Assembly (NCBI RefSeq): GCF_000687935.1
Contig: NZ_JHZZ01000001.1
Coordinates: 1,612,001-1,676,000, forward strand
Source: Polaribacter sp. Hel_I_88
GTDB taxonomy: Bacteria > Bacteroidota > Bacteroidia > Flavobacteriales > Flavobacteriaceae
Length of the DNA stretch: 64,000 bases
Direction of reading: 5' to 3'
Each line of letters starts with the position of its first letter. Position 1 is the stretch's first letter. The notes beneath the pieces were generated by a model. The model ran no database searches. It was not told the origin of the DNA and saw only the letters and a program-made list of their open reading frames with translations. Positions 1 to 8,861 of this stretch are shown here, one piece after another. A program made the translations under genes and the position numbers.

Positions 1-59
1 TTGTCATGCTGAATTTATTTCAGCATCTTTTTATCAATCAAAATGTCATTTTAAAATTC
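1..59. repeat. Palindromic intergenic repeat / terminator-like hairpin
   Basis: Positions 6-13 (ATGCTGAA) and 19-26 (TTCAGCAT) form a perfect 8-bp stem with a 5-nt loop, followed by CTTTTT. It could end a plus-strand gene left of the window. From memory, this TCATGCTGAA...TTCAGCATCT form recurs in intergenic regions of many flavobacterial genomes, so it may be a dispersed repeat as well as a terminator. Confidence 0.55.
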
Positions 60-1430
60 TTACATTTTCCCTAAAAACTCCCTAACATCATCAATTTCAT
101 CAGGTTTTGCAATAATTTTTTTATTTTTATCCAATACAAAATAAGTAGGAGTTGAGTTTATTTGGTAGGTTCTTGCAGTTTTATTTTCCCACTTATTTAA
201 ACCTAAAACATTATGCCAGCCTTGTAAATTTGTATTTTTATAAGTGTCCCAAGCATAAGAATCGTTCTCTAAAGCAAACGCAATTACTTTTGTATTTGGT
301 TTAGTTTTCATGTAGGTATATAATTCAGGAATTTCTCTTAAACAATGAGAACAACCTGTACTCCAAAAAACCAACACATAATTTTCAGCATCATTTAAAG
401 TAGATAATTTTAAGTTTCTGCCATTTTCAGTCCAAGAAAAATCTGGGGCAATTCTGCCAACTTCAGCAGCAAACAAAGCTTGTTTTTCTTTTTTAAATTT
501 GGCATCTTGTAAATTTATTGGTAATTTATTGTAATGTTTTTCAAACAAATAATCTATAATTTCTAAATTTTTAGAGGTTTCAAACTGCTCAATTAAAAAC
601 TGAATAATATCTCTTTTATACGCTTGATTTTTAATTTTAGATAGCACAGTATCAATAGACGATTTAAAGAGAACTTGTTGTTGTTCTAAATCTTCAGCAT
701 AATTAATATAAAAAACATAATCTAAAACTCTGTTTATTAAAAAGGAGGAATTCATTAAGGTTTTGTTCGAGAAATCTAAATAATCGAAAAACGTATTTTT
801 AATATTAGCCAAATAATCATTGGCAGAACTTAAGATTTCTGGAGTATTTTTTCTGGCACTAGCTTTGATAAATGGAGCAACATATTTGCCTTTTGCAGAT
901 TCAACATATTTGTTTTGAACAGCGTTTACATCTCTATACGCTTTTTTATATTTCTCTTTAAAATCTAAACTTGGGTTTTGCAAAACTGCTATTTGAATAG
1001 AGTCTAACCTTTGCTGCATAACAGAAATATCATTTATATAATTGTTGTATAACGTGTTTTCAGACGATTCTGTATACGCAACAGATTCCTGTGGATATTC
1101 TGGATTAAAAATAAAAGAAACATTCTCATTATTGTAGAAAAAATCTATGAAACTAGCACCTTCTAAAGCGTATGTTGCTCTATAAGTTCCTGGTTTTGCA
1201 GATGCAGGTAATTGTATTTCGAAAGTGCTAACAGCTTCTTTTCTATTTCCAATTAAAAGTGAATCTGTTTTTAAAGTAGTGTTATTTACAAAAACCTGTT
1301 TTGTGCCTTCAATTTTATAAAGTATTAACCAATCTGTCTTTAATTCTGGACTTACTGCTCCTTTTATAGTATGTTGTGCAAAAGATATTGATGAGATAAA
1401 CAATAAGATAGGTAGTATTTTTTTGATCAT
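60..1430 (-). CDS. Exported TlpA-like thioredoxin-family protein
   Basis: 456 residues. A signal peptide (MIKKILPILLFISSISFAQ) predicts export to the periplasm. Residues about 20-340 are a variable mixed region of the kind that precedes the thioredoxin fold in Bacteroidetes proteins. The C-terminal 120 residues are a TlpA/ResA-type thioredoxin domain with the redox motif Cys360-Ser-His-Cys363 after VLVFWSTG, and a cis-proline segment (STPTYFV) near residue 427. The family reduces periplasmic disulfides, but the partner of this protein cannot be told from sequence. It is transcribed alone, divergently from the SDR gene. Confidence 0.8.
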   Translation of the reverse strand: MIKKILPILLFISSISFAQHTIKGAVSPELKTDWLILYKIEGTKQVFVNNTTLKTDSLLIGNRKEAVSTFEIQLPASAKPGTYRATYALEGASFIDFFYNNENVSFIFNPEYPQESVAYTESSENTLYNNYINDISVMQQRLDSIQIAVLQNPSLDFKEKYKKAYRDVNAVQNKYVESAKGKYVAPFIKASARKNTPEILSSANDYLANIKNTFFDYLDFSNKTLMNSSFLINRVLDYVFYINYAEDLEQQQVLFKSSIDTVLSKIKNQAYKRDIIQFLIEQFETSKNLEIIDYLFEKHYNKLPINLQDAKFKKEKQALFAAEVGRIAPDFSWTENGRNLKLSTLNDAENYVLVFWSTGCSHCLREIPELYTYMKTKPNTKVIAFALENDSYAWDTYKNTNLQGWHNVLGLNKWENKTARTYQINSTPTYFVLDKNKKIIAKPDEIDDVREFLGKM

Positions 1431-1529
1431 TTTGTTTCGTTTTTTCTATAAAGATATTTGTCAAGAAGTATACCAAAAATAACATTTCTCTAACAAAATG
1501 AATTATATTGTAACGTTAAATTATAGGAT

Positions 1530-2324
1530 ATGTTTTTTTCTGATAAAATTGTGTGGATTACTGGTGCTTCTTCTGGAATAGGAAAAGCATTGGCTTTAGA
1601 ATTATCAAACCAAAATGCAAGATTAATTTTATCTTCCAGAAAAATGGAGGATTTAGTGTTGGTGAAAAATGCATGTAAAAGCCCTGATAAGGTAAAAATT
1701 ATCACTTTAGATTTAGAAGATTATCCAAATCTAAAATCAAAAGCAAATGAAGCTATTGCTGCTTTTGGCAAGGTAGATTTTTTGATAAATAATGGTGGAA
1801 TTAGTCAACGGTCTTTAGTAAAAGACACCACTATTTTGGTTGATAAAAGAATCATGGATATTAATTATTTAGGAACTGTAGCTTTAACAAAAGCTATTTT
1901 GCCTCATTTTATCAAAAATAAAAGCGGGCAATTTGTAGTAACCACAAGTATTGTTGGTAAAATTGGCACACCTTTACGTTCTAGTTATGCAGCAAGTAAA
2001 CACGCTTTACATGGTTTTTTTGATAGTTTACGAGCAGAAATTCATCAAGAAAATATTGCAGTAACCTTGGTTTGTCCTGGTTTTATAAATACCAATATTT
2101 CTAAAAATGCTTTAACAGGAAATGGAACTCCACAGCAAAAAATGGATACTGCTACAGCAAACGGAATTCAGCCAGAACGTTTTGCAAAATTAATGCTAAA
2201 AGCCATTGAACAAAGAAAAGAAGAGGTTTATATTTCTGGTGCAAAAGAGAAATTAGGAGTGTATGTAAAACGCTTTTTCCCAAAAATATTTTCGAAAATG
2301 ATCAAGAAAATGAGTGTTACTTAA
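1530..2324 (+). CDS. SDR family NAD(P)-dependent oxidoreductase (DHRS7-like)
   Basis: 264 residues with a classical short-chain dehydrogenase pattern: the nucleotide-binding TGASSGIG at residues 11-18, an NNGG segment (88-91) in place of NNAG, and the catalytic set Ser140, Tyr153 and Lys157 (YAASK). The basic, partly hydrophobic C-terminus (VKRFFPKIFSKMIKKM) suggests peripheral membrane association, as in DHRS7-type reductases. The substrate is unknown. It is monocistronic, and the next gene is convergent. Confidence 0.85.
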   Translation: MFFSDKIVWITGASSGIGKALALELSNQNARLILSSRKMEDLVLVKNACKSPDKVKIITLDLEDYPNLKSKANEAIAAFGKVDFLINNGGISQRSLVKDTTILVDKRIMDINYLGTVALTKAILPHFIKNKSGQFVVTTSIVGKIGTPLRSSYAASKHALHGFFDSLRAEIHQENIAVTLVCPGFINTNISKNALTGNGTPQQKMDTATANGIQPERFAKLMLKAIEQRKEEVYISGAKEKLGVYVKRFFPKIFSKMIKKMSVT

Positions 2325-2361
2325 CATTAAAAAAGCCACGAATTTTGGCAAAAAATATTAT

Positions 2362-2721
2362 TTAATTCTTAAAATAATCCAATTCTTCAAAATAAGTAAC
2401 AATGGCTTCTTTCATTAGTACAGTTTGTTCACCAGGTTTTAGGTTTGGTAATTCTGTAAGTGTTTTGTAATGTGGCCAACCATCATCATCAAAATAATCG
2501 AACTCATAATACCCATAAGGTTCTAACAACTTGCAGATTGCAATGTGCATTAGGTTCATTTTTTCGTCCTTTTTAAATTCTCTATAACCTTGTCCCAATT
2601 CTTGCACACCAATTAAATAGATAATTCCATCCACATTTAATTCATCACCTTCAGAGAAATCATTCGTTAATTTTTCAACTAAAAAACTCCATTTTTCTTT
2701 TAAGTCGCTTACTTTGGTCAT
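2362..2721 (-). CDS. Conserved hypothetical protein, 119 aa
   Basis: A small acidic soluble protein without signal peptide or membrane segment. It is rich in aromatic and acidic residues (YGYYEFDYFDDDGWPHY around residues 70-85) and has the look of a conserved flavobacterial cytosolic protein. I do not recognise a domain of known function. It is convergent with the SDR gene and divergent from the CvpA-like gene, so it appears monocistronic. Confidence 0.7.
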   Translation of the reverse strand: MTKVSDLKEKWSFLVEKLTNDFSEGDELNVDGIIYLIGVQELGQGYREFKKDEKMNLMHIAICKLLEPYGYYEFDYFDDDGWPHYKTLTELPNLKPGEQTVLMKEAIVTYFEELDYFKN

Positions 2722-2804
2722 AAAATATATTTAATTTGTAAAGATACAATGCCCATTTTTAATTTGTAAAAAAAGGGTGTAGATTTACAGAAATTATTTT
2801 AAAA

Positions 2805-3314
2805 ATGAATATTATTGACATCATTCTTATTGTAATATTAATTTTTGCAGCTGTAAGAGGTTTTATGATAGGGCTTTTTTCTTCAGTAGCATCTTTAGTA
2901 GCCATAGTTGCAGGTGTTTTTTGCGCTATTCACTATTCGCATTATGTAGAAGCAGAATTCCAAGATTCTGTTTTGGAGTGGTCCAGTAATACCTATAAAA
3001 TAGCCTCTTTTGCAATTACTTTTTTAGTAGTAATCCTTAGCATTATTTTTCTTGGAAAACTGTTAACTAAATTGGCAGATATAAGCTCTTTAGGATTGTT
3101 AAATAAGATTTTAGGTGGAATTTTTGGAGCGTTAAAATGGTCTTTGCTGTTAAGTGTTCTTTTTCTTTTATTTGATAAATTTAATAAGACAATACCTTTT
3201 GTAGAAAAAGAAACCTTAGAAGAATCTATATTATTTACTCCTGTAAAATCGATTGTACCTACTTTGTTTCCTGCAATTTTAGATAATAAAAACCCTTCTT
3301 TAAAATTTAAATAG
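2805..3314 (+). CDS. CvpA family membrane protein
   Basis: 169 residues with four predicted membrane helices. The opening NIIDIILIVILIFAAVRGFMIGLFSSVASL matches the CvpA family (the family of E. coli colicin V production protein), and its central GLLNKILGGIFGALKW is typical. The family is linked to envelope homeostasis, and its biochemical role is unresolved. The stop lies 2 nt from the end of the convergent LysR gene. Confidence 0.8.
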   Translation: MNIIDIILIVILIFAAVRGFMIGLFSSVASLVAIVAGVFCAIHYSHYVEAEFQDSVLEWSSNTYKIASFAITFLVVILSIIFLGKLLTKLADISSLGLLNKILGGIFGALKWSLLLSVLFLLFDKFNKTIPFVEKETLEESILFTPVKSIVPTLFPAILDNKNPSLKFK

Positions 3315-3316
3315 GG

Positions 3317-4249
3317 TTACATTTCTACTGTATCTAACCAACTAAAATAGTTGTTATAAACATTCTCCTTTTCTAACTCTACGTATTCTAAAAATGCTTT
3401 TGCAACAGGCGATAATGCTTTCTTTTTTAGATAAATTAATTTCCAAACCGATTTTAAAGGTAAACCTTTAGCAGGTATTATTTTTAATTCATTTTGATGT
3501 AATTCGTTTTTAATACTTAATAATGATACAATTGATACACCAATATCGGCTATAATTGCTTGTTTTATAGCTTCGTTTGACGTGAGCTCGAGTTTAATTT
3601 TTGGTGCAATTTTTTCTTGTTTAAAAAACTGTTGCATTGTATGTCTTGTTCCAGAACCATCTTCTCTATAAATTAAAGGAATGGTTTTAAAGATGGATTT
3701 ATCTGTACCTTTTTGACTAATAATTTTGTTTTCTTTTGATGCCACCAAAACCAATTTATTTTCCATTATTGGCAACTCTATTAAATCTAAATGATCTGGA
3801 CTTACAGTTACCATAGAAAAATCTACTAAATTTTGCTCCAAATCTTTAATTACGGTTGTTTTGTTAGATACATCTAAAACCAATTCTACTTTAGGGTGTT
3901 TTTTTAAAAATCCGTTTAAAAAATAAGGAACCACATAATTACCAGTAGAAACAACTGATATTTTTAATTTACCCGACAGCAACCCTTTAAAAGCTTCAGT
4001 TTTATACTGTATGGTTTTAGTTTTATTTAAAATTTCTTGAGCAATGGTAAAAATTTCTTTCCCAAAATCGGTTACATAAAATTGTCTTCCAATAACTTCG
4101 GATAAAGGAATATCAAACTGATCTTGAAAATTTTTTAGTTGAATTGATGCAGCTGGTTGAGTCATATTTAATTCATTAGCAGCTTTTGTAATGCTCTTGT
4201 TTTCTACAATCGTTGTAAAAACTTTAAGTTGATGTAAAGTAAAATTCAT
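3317..4249 (-). CDS. LysR family transcriptional regulator (CbbR/CmpR-like)
   Basis: 310 residues. An N-terminal winged helix-turn-helix (FTLHQLKVFTTIVENKSITKAANELNMTQPAAS) is followed by a LysR substrate-binding domain from about residue 90. The gene lies 90 bp from, and divergent to, the SbtA-type transporter start, with a T-N11-A palindrome between them, the usual layout for a LysR regulator of its neighbour. Bacterial carbon-uptake operons are often run by CbbR/CmpR-type LysR proteins. Control of bicarbonate uptake and of the gene itself is an inference from position. Confidence 0.85.
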   Translation of the reverse strand: MNFTLHQLKVFTTIVENKSITKAANELNMTQPAASIQLKNFQDQFDIPLSEVIGRQFYVTDFGKEIFTIAQEILNKTKTIQYKTEAFKGLLSGKLKISVVSTGNYVVPYFLNGFLKKHPKVELVLDVSNKTTVIKDLEQNLVDFSMVTVSPDHLDLIELPIMENKLVLVASKENKIISQKGTDKSIFKTIPLIYREDGSGTRHTMQQFFKQEKIAPKIKLELTSNEAIKQAIIADIGVSIVSLLSIKNELHQNELKIIPAKGLPLKSVWKLIYLKKKALSPVAKAFLEYVELEKENVYNNYFSWLDTVEM

Positions 4250-4258
4250 AAATCTATT

Positions 4259-4273
4259 TTATGTATAACATAA
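4259..4273. promoter_or_regulatory. Candidate LysR operator between lysR and sbtA
   Basis: TTATG-TATAA-CATAA is a perfect 5-bp inverted repeat around a 5-bp spacer and fits the LysR T-N11-A rule. It begins 10 bp upstream of the lysR start codon and lies 67 bp before the sbtA start, so it could serve both promoters. Confidence 0.5.
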
Positions 4274-4339
4274 CAAATTTAAATAAAAATATATGAATGA
4301 ATGGTTTTAGTTTTGTACCACCAAAACAATATTAAAGTA

Positions 4340-5302
4340 ATGAATGTAGATATTTTAATTAGCAATTTAACAAATCCTGTTTTGTTATTTTTTGTATTAG
4401 GAATTATAGCATCTTTAGTAAAAAGCGATTTAAAAATTCCAGCATCGTCATCAAAATTTATCTCACTATATTTATTATTTGCCATTGGTTTTAAAGGTGG
4501 TCAAGAGCTATCTCATAGCGAATTTAATGCAGAAATTCTATATTCAATTTTATTTGCGATTGGTTTGTCTGTAATTGTACCTTTATATACTTTTTATCTT
4601 TTAAAAAGAAAAATTGGTGTTCCAAACGCTGGCGCAATTGCTGCAGCTTATGGTTCTGTAAGTGCAGTAACTTTTGTAACAGCAGTTTCTTTTTTAGAAA
4701 ATCAAGGAATTACTTTTGGTGGACATATGGTGGCAATTATGGCAATTATGGAGTCTCCAGCCATTATAGTTGGTGTTATTTTAATTATGATAAATGACAG
4801 CACTAAAAAAGAGAAAAAATCCATAGGAAGTATTTTGAAACATTCTTTTACAAGTGGTAGCGTTTTAATGTTAGTAGGTAGTTTGGTAATTGGTTTAATT
4901 GCAGATGCTAGCCAAGCTAGAGGAATTGAGCCTTTTACAACCGATATTTTTAAAGGATTTTTATCGCTTTTTTTACTAGAAATGGGCATGGTTACTGCAA
5001 ATAGAATTAAAGGGTTTAAAAAATATGGAATGTTCTTATTTTTCTTCGGAATTATGGTGCCACTTTTTAATGGAATAGTTGTAGCCTATATAAGTGGATT
5101 TATTACTGAAAGTGCAGGAAATAGATTGTTGTTTGCAATTTTAGCTGCTGGTGCTTCTTATATTGCTGTTCCTGCAACAATGAAACTTGCAGAGCCAAGA
5201 GCTGATGCTGGTATTTATATTCCTATGGCTTTAGGGATTACTTTCCCTTTTAATATTACTATTGGAATGCCAATTTATTATGCTGTTATTAACCTATTTT
5301 AA
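4340..5302 (+). CDS. sbtA: SbtA-type sodium-dependent bicarbonate transporter
   Basis: 320 residues and about ten membrane helices, matching the SbtA (DUF897) family of high-affinity Na+/HCO3- symporters. Diagnostic stretches include the N-terminal LISNLTNPVLLFFVLGI, the GFKGGQELS segment and the repeat-like AIAAAYGSVSAVTF and MAIMESPAIIVG. I chose the ATG at 4340 over an in-frame ATG at 4301, because the family starts with this NPVLLFF segment and the earlier start adds an implausible polar stretch. The neighbours (LysR, carbonic anhydrase, SulP) support inorganic-carbon uptake. Confidence 0.88.
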   Translation: MNVDILISNLTNPVLLFFVLGIIASLVKSDLKIPASSSKFISLYLLFAIGFKGGQELSHSEFNAEILYSILFAIGLSVIVPLYTFYLLKRKIGVPNAGAIAAAYGSVSAVTFVTAVSFLENQGITFGGHMVAIMAIMESPAIIVGVILIMINDSTKKEKKSIGSILKHSFTSGSVLMLVGSLVIGLIADASQARGIEPFTTDIFKGFLSLFLLEMGMVTANRIKGFKKYGMFLFFFGIMVPLFNGIVVAYISGFITESAGNRLLFAILAAGASYIAVPATMKLAEPRADAGIYIPMALGITFPFNITIGMPIYYAVINLF

Positions 5303-5320
5303 GAATAAATAAACTTAATA

Positions 5321-5365
5321 AAAAACCCATCAAAATATTACACTTTGATGGGTTTATATTTTTTT
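5321..5365. terminator. Bidirectional terminator between sbtA and carbonic anhydrase genes
   Basis: A perfect 12-bp stem (AAACCCATCAAA at 5323-5334, TTTGATGGGTTT at 5344-5355) with a 9-nt loop is flanked by an A-run on the left and a T-run on the right. It can end transcription of both convergent genes. Confidence 0.85.
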
Positions 5366-5373
5366 AATAAATT

Positions 5374-6021
5374 TTATTTTTTCTCTAAATCTAGCGTAAA
5401 AATATCATCTAAATGTGCAGTACTATCCATAGATACTTTTAAATCTTTAATGATACCATCATTTAAACCATATACCCATCCATGTATTTCTAAACCAGTT
5501 TCATTTTTCCATGATTGTTGCACAATTGATGTTTTTGCCAAATCGTAGACCTGTGCTTTTACGTTTAATTCAACCAACCTGTCAAAACGTTTTTTATCAG
5601 AATCTAATTTATTTAATTCTGTAATATTTTCTTTGTAAACTTCTTTTATGTTTCTAATCCATTTATTTATCAACCCTAAAGATTTGTTTTGCATAGCAGC
5701 TTCCACGCCTCCACAACCATAATGTCCACAAACAATTATATGTTTTACTTTTAAATGATTTACGGCATAATCTAATACGCTTAGCATATTCATATCTGTA
5801 TGCACAACCATATTTGCAATATTTCTGTGTACAAAAATTTCACCAGGAAGTGTGCCTGTTATTTGGTTTGCTGGTACTCTACTATCTGCACAACCAATCC
5901 ATAAAACAGGTGGTTTTTGTCCTTTAGATAATTCTTCAAAATATGTTGGATCTTTATCAATTTTATTTTTAACCCAATTTTTATTGTTTTCTAATAATTG
6001 ATGATAATAAGTATTTTTCAT
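5374..6021 (-). CDS. Beta-class carbonic anhydrase
   Basis: 215 residues. The zinc ligands of the beta class are visible: Cys44 and Asp46 with Arg48 in CADSRVP, then His100 and Cys103 in HYGCGG. It interconverts CO2 and bicarbonate in the cytosol. It follows the SulP transporter with a gap of 56 bp on the same strand, so co-transcription is likely, and together with SbtA it forms a bicarbonate import and hydration module. Such a module would feed anaplerotic carboxylation in a heterotroph. Confidence 0.93.
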   Translation of the reverse strand: MKNTYYHQLLENNKNWVKNKIDKDPTYFEELSKGQKPPVLWIGCADSRVPANQITGTLPGEIFVHRNIANMVVHTDMNMLSVLDYAVNHLKVKHIIVCGHYGCGGVEAAMQNKSLGLINKWIRNIKEVYKENITELNKLDSDKKRFDRLVELNVKAQVYDLAKTSIVQQSWKNETGLEIHGWVYGLNDGIIKDLKVSMDSTAHLDDIFTLDLEKK

Positions 6022-6077
6022 TTTATATATATTAATTGGTTGTACTTCTATATTTTTATCAAGAAAATAAATAGTTA

Positions 6078-7670
6078 TTATTTTCTCTTTTGAGTTGGTT
6101 TTAAATTTAATTTAAAAAACTCAATAAAACTATCTGGATTTTCTTCAATACCTCTTTCAGAAATAATTTTTATATCTATGTTTCTCTCTCTTGCTTTAAT
6201 TGTAAAATCATCTAAGATCTCTATAATATCATGATCTAAATAGGTTGTTTTTCTTACATCTAATTCTAAATAAGTGTTTTTAGGCAAACTGTCTAATTCA
6301 TTTAAAATAGATCCTTTGTTAAAGAAGGTAACCTCTTCAGCAAGCGTCATTTTAATTTGATTTCTATCATTACTTTTATCTTCAATATGTAAAAAGTGTG
6401 AGTTTTGAAAACTTTTAATTAAAATAACTACAATACCAACACCTAAACCTAAACCAATACCTACTAGTAAATCTGTAAAAACGATACCTACAATAGTAAC
6501 AATAAATGGTACAAATTGTTTCCAACCAAGGTTGTACATTTTTTTAAATAAAGAAGGTTTTGCTAATTTATAACCAACAACTAATAAAATTGCAGCAAGT
6601 ACAGATAATGGAATTTTATTAAGTAAAGTCGGAATTAATATTACAGAAATTAATAATAAGAAACCATGTATTATTGTTGATAATTTTGTTCTAGCACCAG
6701 ATTGCACATTTGCAGAACTCCTAACAATTACCTGTGTAATTGGCAAACCTCCTATTAAACCAGAAATAATGTTTCCTGTTCCTTGAGCTAGCAATTCTCT
6801 ATTTGTTGGTGTAACGTTTTTGTTTGGATCTAGTTTGTCACAAGCTTCAACACTTAATAAGGTTTCTAAACTAGCAACTAAAGCAATTGTAAATGCAACT
6901 ATCCAAACTTCTGGATTTGTTATTGCCCCAAAATTAGGAAAACTAAACTGATTTAAAAAAGAGTTGATATCATCAGGAATAGGAACATTTACCAAATGTG
7001 ATTCTGATATTTTTAATGATTCATTAGAACCTGTTAGCATATAAAAAACAATACCTAAAACAACAGCAACTAATGGCCCTTGAATTATTGTAAAGAATTT
7101 TGCTTTTTTTGATAAAACCTTGTCCCAAAATAGAATCACTGCCAATCCTATAAGACCAATAACTAGAGATCCTAAGATTAGATTATCAAATATATTTAAA
7201 ATTGCAGAAAAGGTGTTTTCTCCAGAAGTTTCTATAAAACTATCTGCACCTTCTGGCTCTGCATCATATCCAAAAAAGTGAGGTATTTGTTTCAATATAA
7301 TAATAATACCAATACCTGTTAACATTCCTTTAATTACTGACGAAGGAAAATAATATCCTATAACTCCCGCTTTTAAAATTCCTAAAACTATTTGAATAAT
7401 TCCTCCTAAAACTACGGCTAATAAAAAATTTTGATATCCTCCTAAAGTACCTATTGCTGTTAAAACTATTGCAGCTAAACCTGCAGCTGGACCACTAACT
7501 CCAAGTTTCGACCCACTAAGACCACCCACAACAATTCCCCCAATAATACCTGCAATTACGCCAGAAAATAAAGGCGCTCCACTGGCTAATGCAATACCTA
7601 AACACAAGGGTAATGCTACAAAAAATACTACAATACTTGCAGGTAAATCCTTTTTGATATACTTAAACAT
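6078..7670 (-). CDS. SulP family inorganic anion transporter (BicA-like)
   Basis: 530 residues. An N-terminal SulP core (about residues 1-410) carries the typical GVSGPAAGLAAIVL and NIISGLIGGLPITQVIVRSSANVQSGARTKLS segments, followed by a C-terminal STAS domain (about 440-525). The family moves sulfate or bicarbonate. The adjacent carbonic anhydrase and nearby SbtA make bicarbonate the likely substrate, as for BicA, but sequence alone does not exclude sulfate. Related SulP/SbtA/carbonic-anhydrase gene sets have been described in Polaribacter. Confidence 0.88.
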   Translation of the reverse strand: MFKYIKKDLPASIVVFFVALPLCLGIALASGAPLFSGVIAGIIGGIVVGGLSGSKLGVSGPAAGLAAIVLTAIGTLGGYQNFLLAVVLGGIIQIVLGILKAGVIGYYFPSSVIKGMLTGIGIIIILKQIPHFFGYDAEPEGADSFIETSGENTFSAILNIFDNLILGSLVIGLIGLAVILFWDKVLSKKAKFFTIIQGPLVAVVLGIVFYMLTGSNESLKISESHLVNVPIPDDINSFLNQFSFPNFGAITNPEVWIVAFTIALVASLETLLSVEACDKLDPNKNVTPTNRELLAQGTGNIISGLIGGLPITQVIVRSSANVQSGARTKLSTIIHGFLLLISVILIPTLLNKIPLSVLAAILLVVGYKLAKPSLFKKMYNLGWKQFVPFIVTIVGIVFTDLLVGIGLGLGVGIVVILIKSFQNSHFLHIEDKSNDRNQIKMTLAEEVTFFNKGSILNELDSLPKNTYLELDVRKTTYLDHDIIEILDDFTIKARERNIDIKIISERGIEENPDSFIEFFKLNLKPTQKRK

Positions 7671-7684
7671 ATATAAAATATTTA

Positions 7685-7707
7685 ACTCTAAATAATGTAT
7701 TTAGAGT
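7685..7707. promoter_or_regulatory. Perfect inverted repeat upstream of the SulP gene
   Basis: ACTCTAAATA and TATTTAGAGT form a perfect 10-bp inverted repeat with a 3-bp spacer, ending 15 bp before the SulP start codon. It could be an operator or a leader hairpin. It does not resemble the T-N11-A site next to lysR. Confidence 0.45.
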
Positions 7708-7755
7708 ATTTTAAATTTAAAATGATAATTGATTTCTTACTTTATAAACTATTTG

Positions 7756-8052
7756 TTATAGTAAGTATTTTGGAGGTGGAGTAGTAATTTTAGGGTATTC
7801 AGAAATGTAGTTTTTAGATTGGAAACTAATATTTTTCATTTTCTGAATTTTATTTAAAACCAAATAAGAGTTTTCATTTTCTGAAGCTATTTTTACTTTG
7901 ATCTCTTTTATAGAATTGTTTCCTTCCTCTTCTTCATTCATATTAACAAGAAGAGAAAGATTTATGCTATCATCAACCACACTAATTACAGTAGGAGCGA
8001 TTAGTAGAATTGAAAATATTAATGAAAAAAAAAGGGCTATTTTAACTTTCAA
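7756..8052 (-). CDS. Small exported hypothetical protein, 98 aa
   Basis: An N-terminal hydrophobic segment (residues 4-25, ALFFSLIFSILLIAPTVISVV) looks like a signal anchor or signal peptide. It is followed by an acidic NMNEEEEGN stretch and a polar tail ending in TPPPKYLL. The pattern of hydrophobic leader, VDDS, an EEEE cluster and a proline-rich end resembles small flavobacterial proteins without assigned function. It lies between the SulP gene and batE, on the same strand as both. Confidence 0.65.
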   Translation of the reverse strand: MKVKIALFFSLIFSILLIAPTVISVVDDSINLSLLVNMNEEEEGNNSIKEIKVKIASENENSYLVLNKIQKMKNISFQSKNYISEYPKITTPPPKYLL

Positions 8053-8104
8053 ATAAATTATGTATTTATTTTTGAAAGATATAAAAATTTTAATAGAATG
8101 GTAA

Positions 8105-8860
8105 TTATTCGTTTAATAATTTTATTTCTGAAGCAATTATCCAGCCGATTTTACCATCAGCAAGTTTAATTTTATTCCAATTATCAATAGTATCTAAAAC
8201 AATTACTTTTGTACCTTCATGTAGTGTAAAAACCTCATCTGAGTTAAAAGTTGGTGCGTTTCTAACTTCAGTTGTTTCTGCAAATACAATAGCTTCTTTA
8301 TTTTTTTTATAGAATGTATATTGATTGTAAGTGATAAAAAATGAAAATATCAATAGTATAAAACTAATAAGACTTGTTGCAAAATAAAACCTTTTCTTGG
8401 AAGGCGAATTAGAAAAATAGAATAATAAAAAGAGTAAACTACCTAAAAAAGAAAATACAATAACTACAATTGCCCATTGATTATAGGAGAGCTTTTGCAA
8501 CCAATTTTCATTAAACTTTTGAAAAACAGTTTTTGGTAATTCTTCAATATTATCTAAAGCCAAACGTTTTGCAAAAACTAAATTGTTTTGAACATCTTCA
8601 TTTAAAGGATTTATTTTTAAAGCTTTTTCGTAATAATATATAGATGGACCAACTTTGTTTAGTTTGTAATAAGCATTCCCAAGATTATAATATAATTCAG
8701 ACGAAACCATACCTTGGTCTTCTATTTTTTTATACAAGTCTATAGCTTCTTCAAGTTTGTCATTTTTGTATAAATCATTGGCAGTAGAAAACAAGTTTTC
8801 AGCATTTTGAGCAACTACAGAGTTGGCAATTATCAACAATAAAAAAAGGATTTTTTTCAT
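8105..8860 (-). CDS. batE: BatE: TPR and SH3-like domain membrane protein
   Basis: 251 residues. A signal peptide (to about residue 17) precedes TPR repeats (AENLFSTANDLYKNDKLEEAIDLYKKIED, then SELYYNLGNAYYKLNKVGPSIYYYEKALKINP). Two membrane helices follow (about 133-152 and 160-182), then a C-terminal SH3-like domain (EVRNAPTFNSDEVFTLHEGTKVIVLD). It starts immediately after batD and is the last gene of the Bat operon. Bat proteins act in the periplasm in stress or aerotolerance-related processes whose mechanism is unresolved. Confidence 0.85.
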   Translation of the reverse strand: MKKILFLLLIIANSVVAQNAENLFSTANDLYKNDKLEEAIDLYKKIEDQGMVSSELYYNLGNAYYKLNKVGPSIYYYEKALKINPLNEDVQNNLVFAKRLALDNIEELPKTVFQKFNENWLQKLSYNQWAIVVIVFSFLGSLLFLLFYFSNSPSKKRFYFATSLISFILLIFSFFITYNQYTFYKKNKEAIVFAETTEVRNAPTFNSDEVFTLHEGTKVIVLDTIDNWNKIKLADGKIGWIIASEIKLLNE

Positions 8861-8861
8861 T

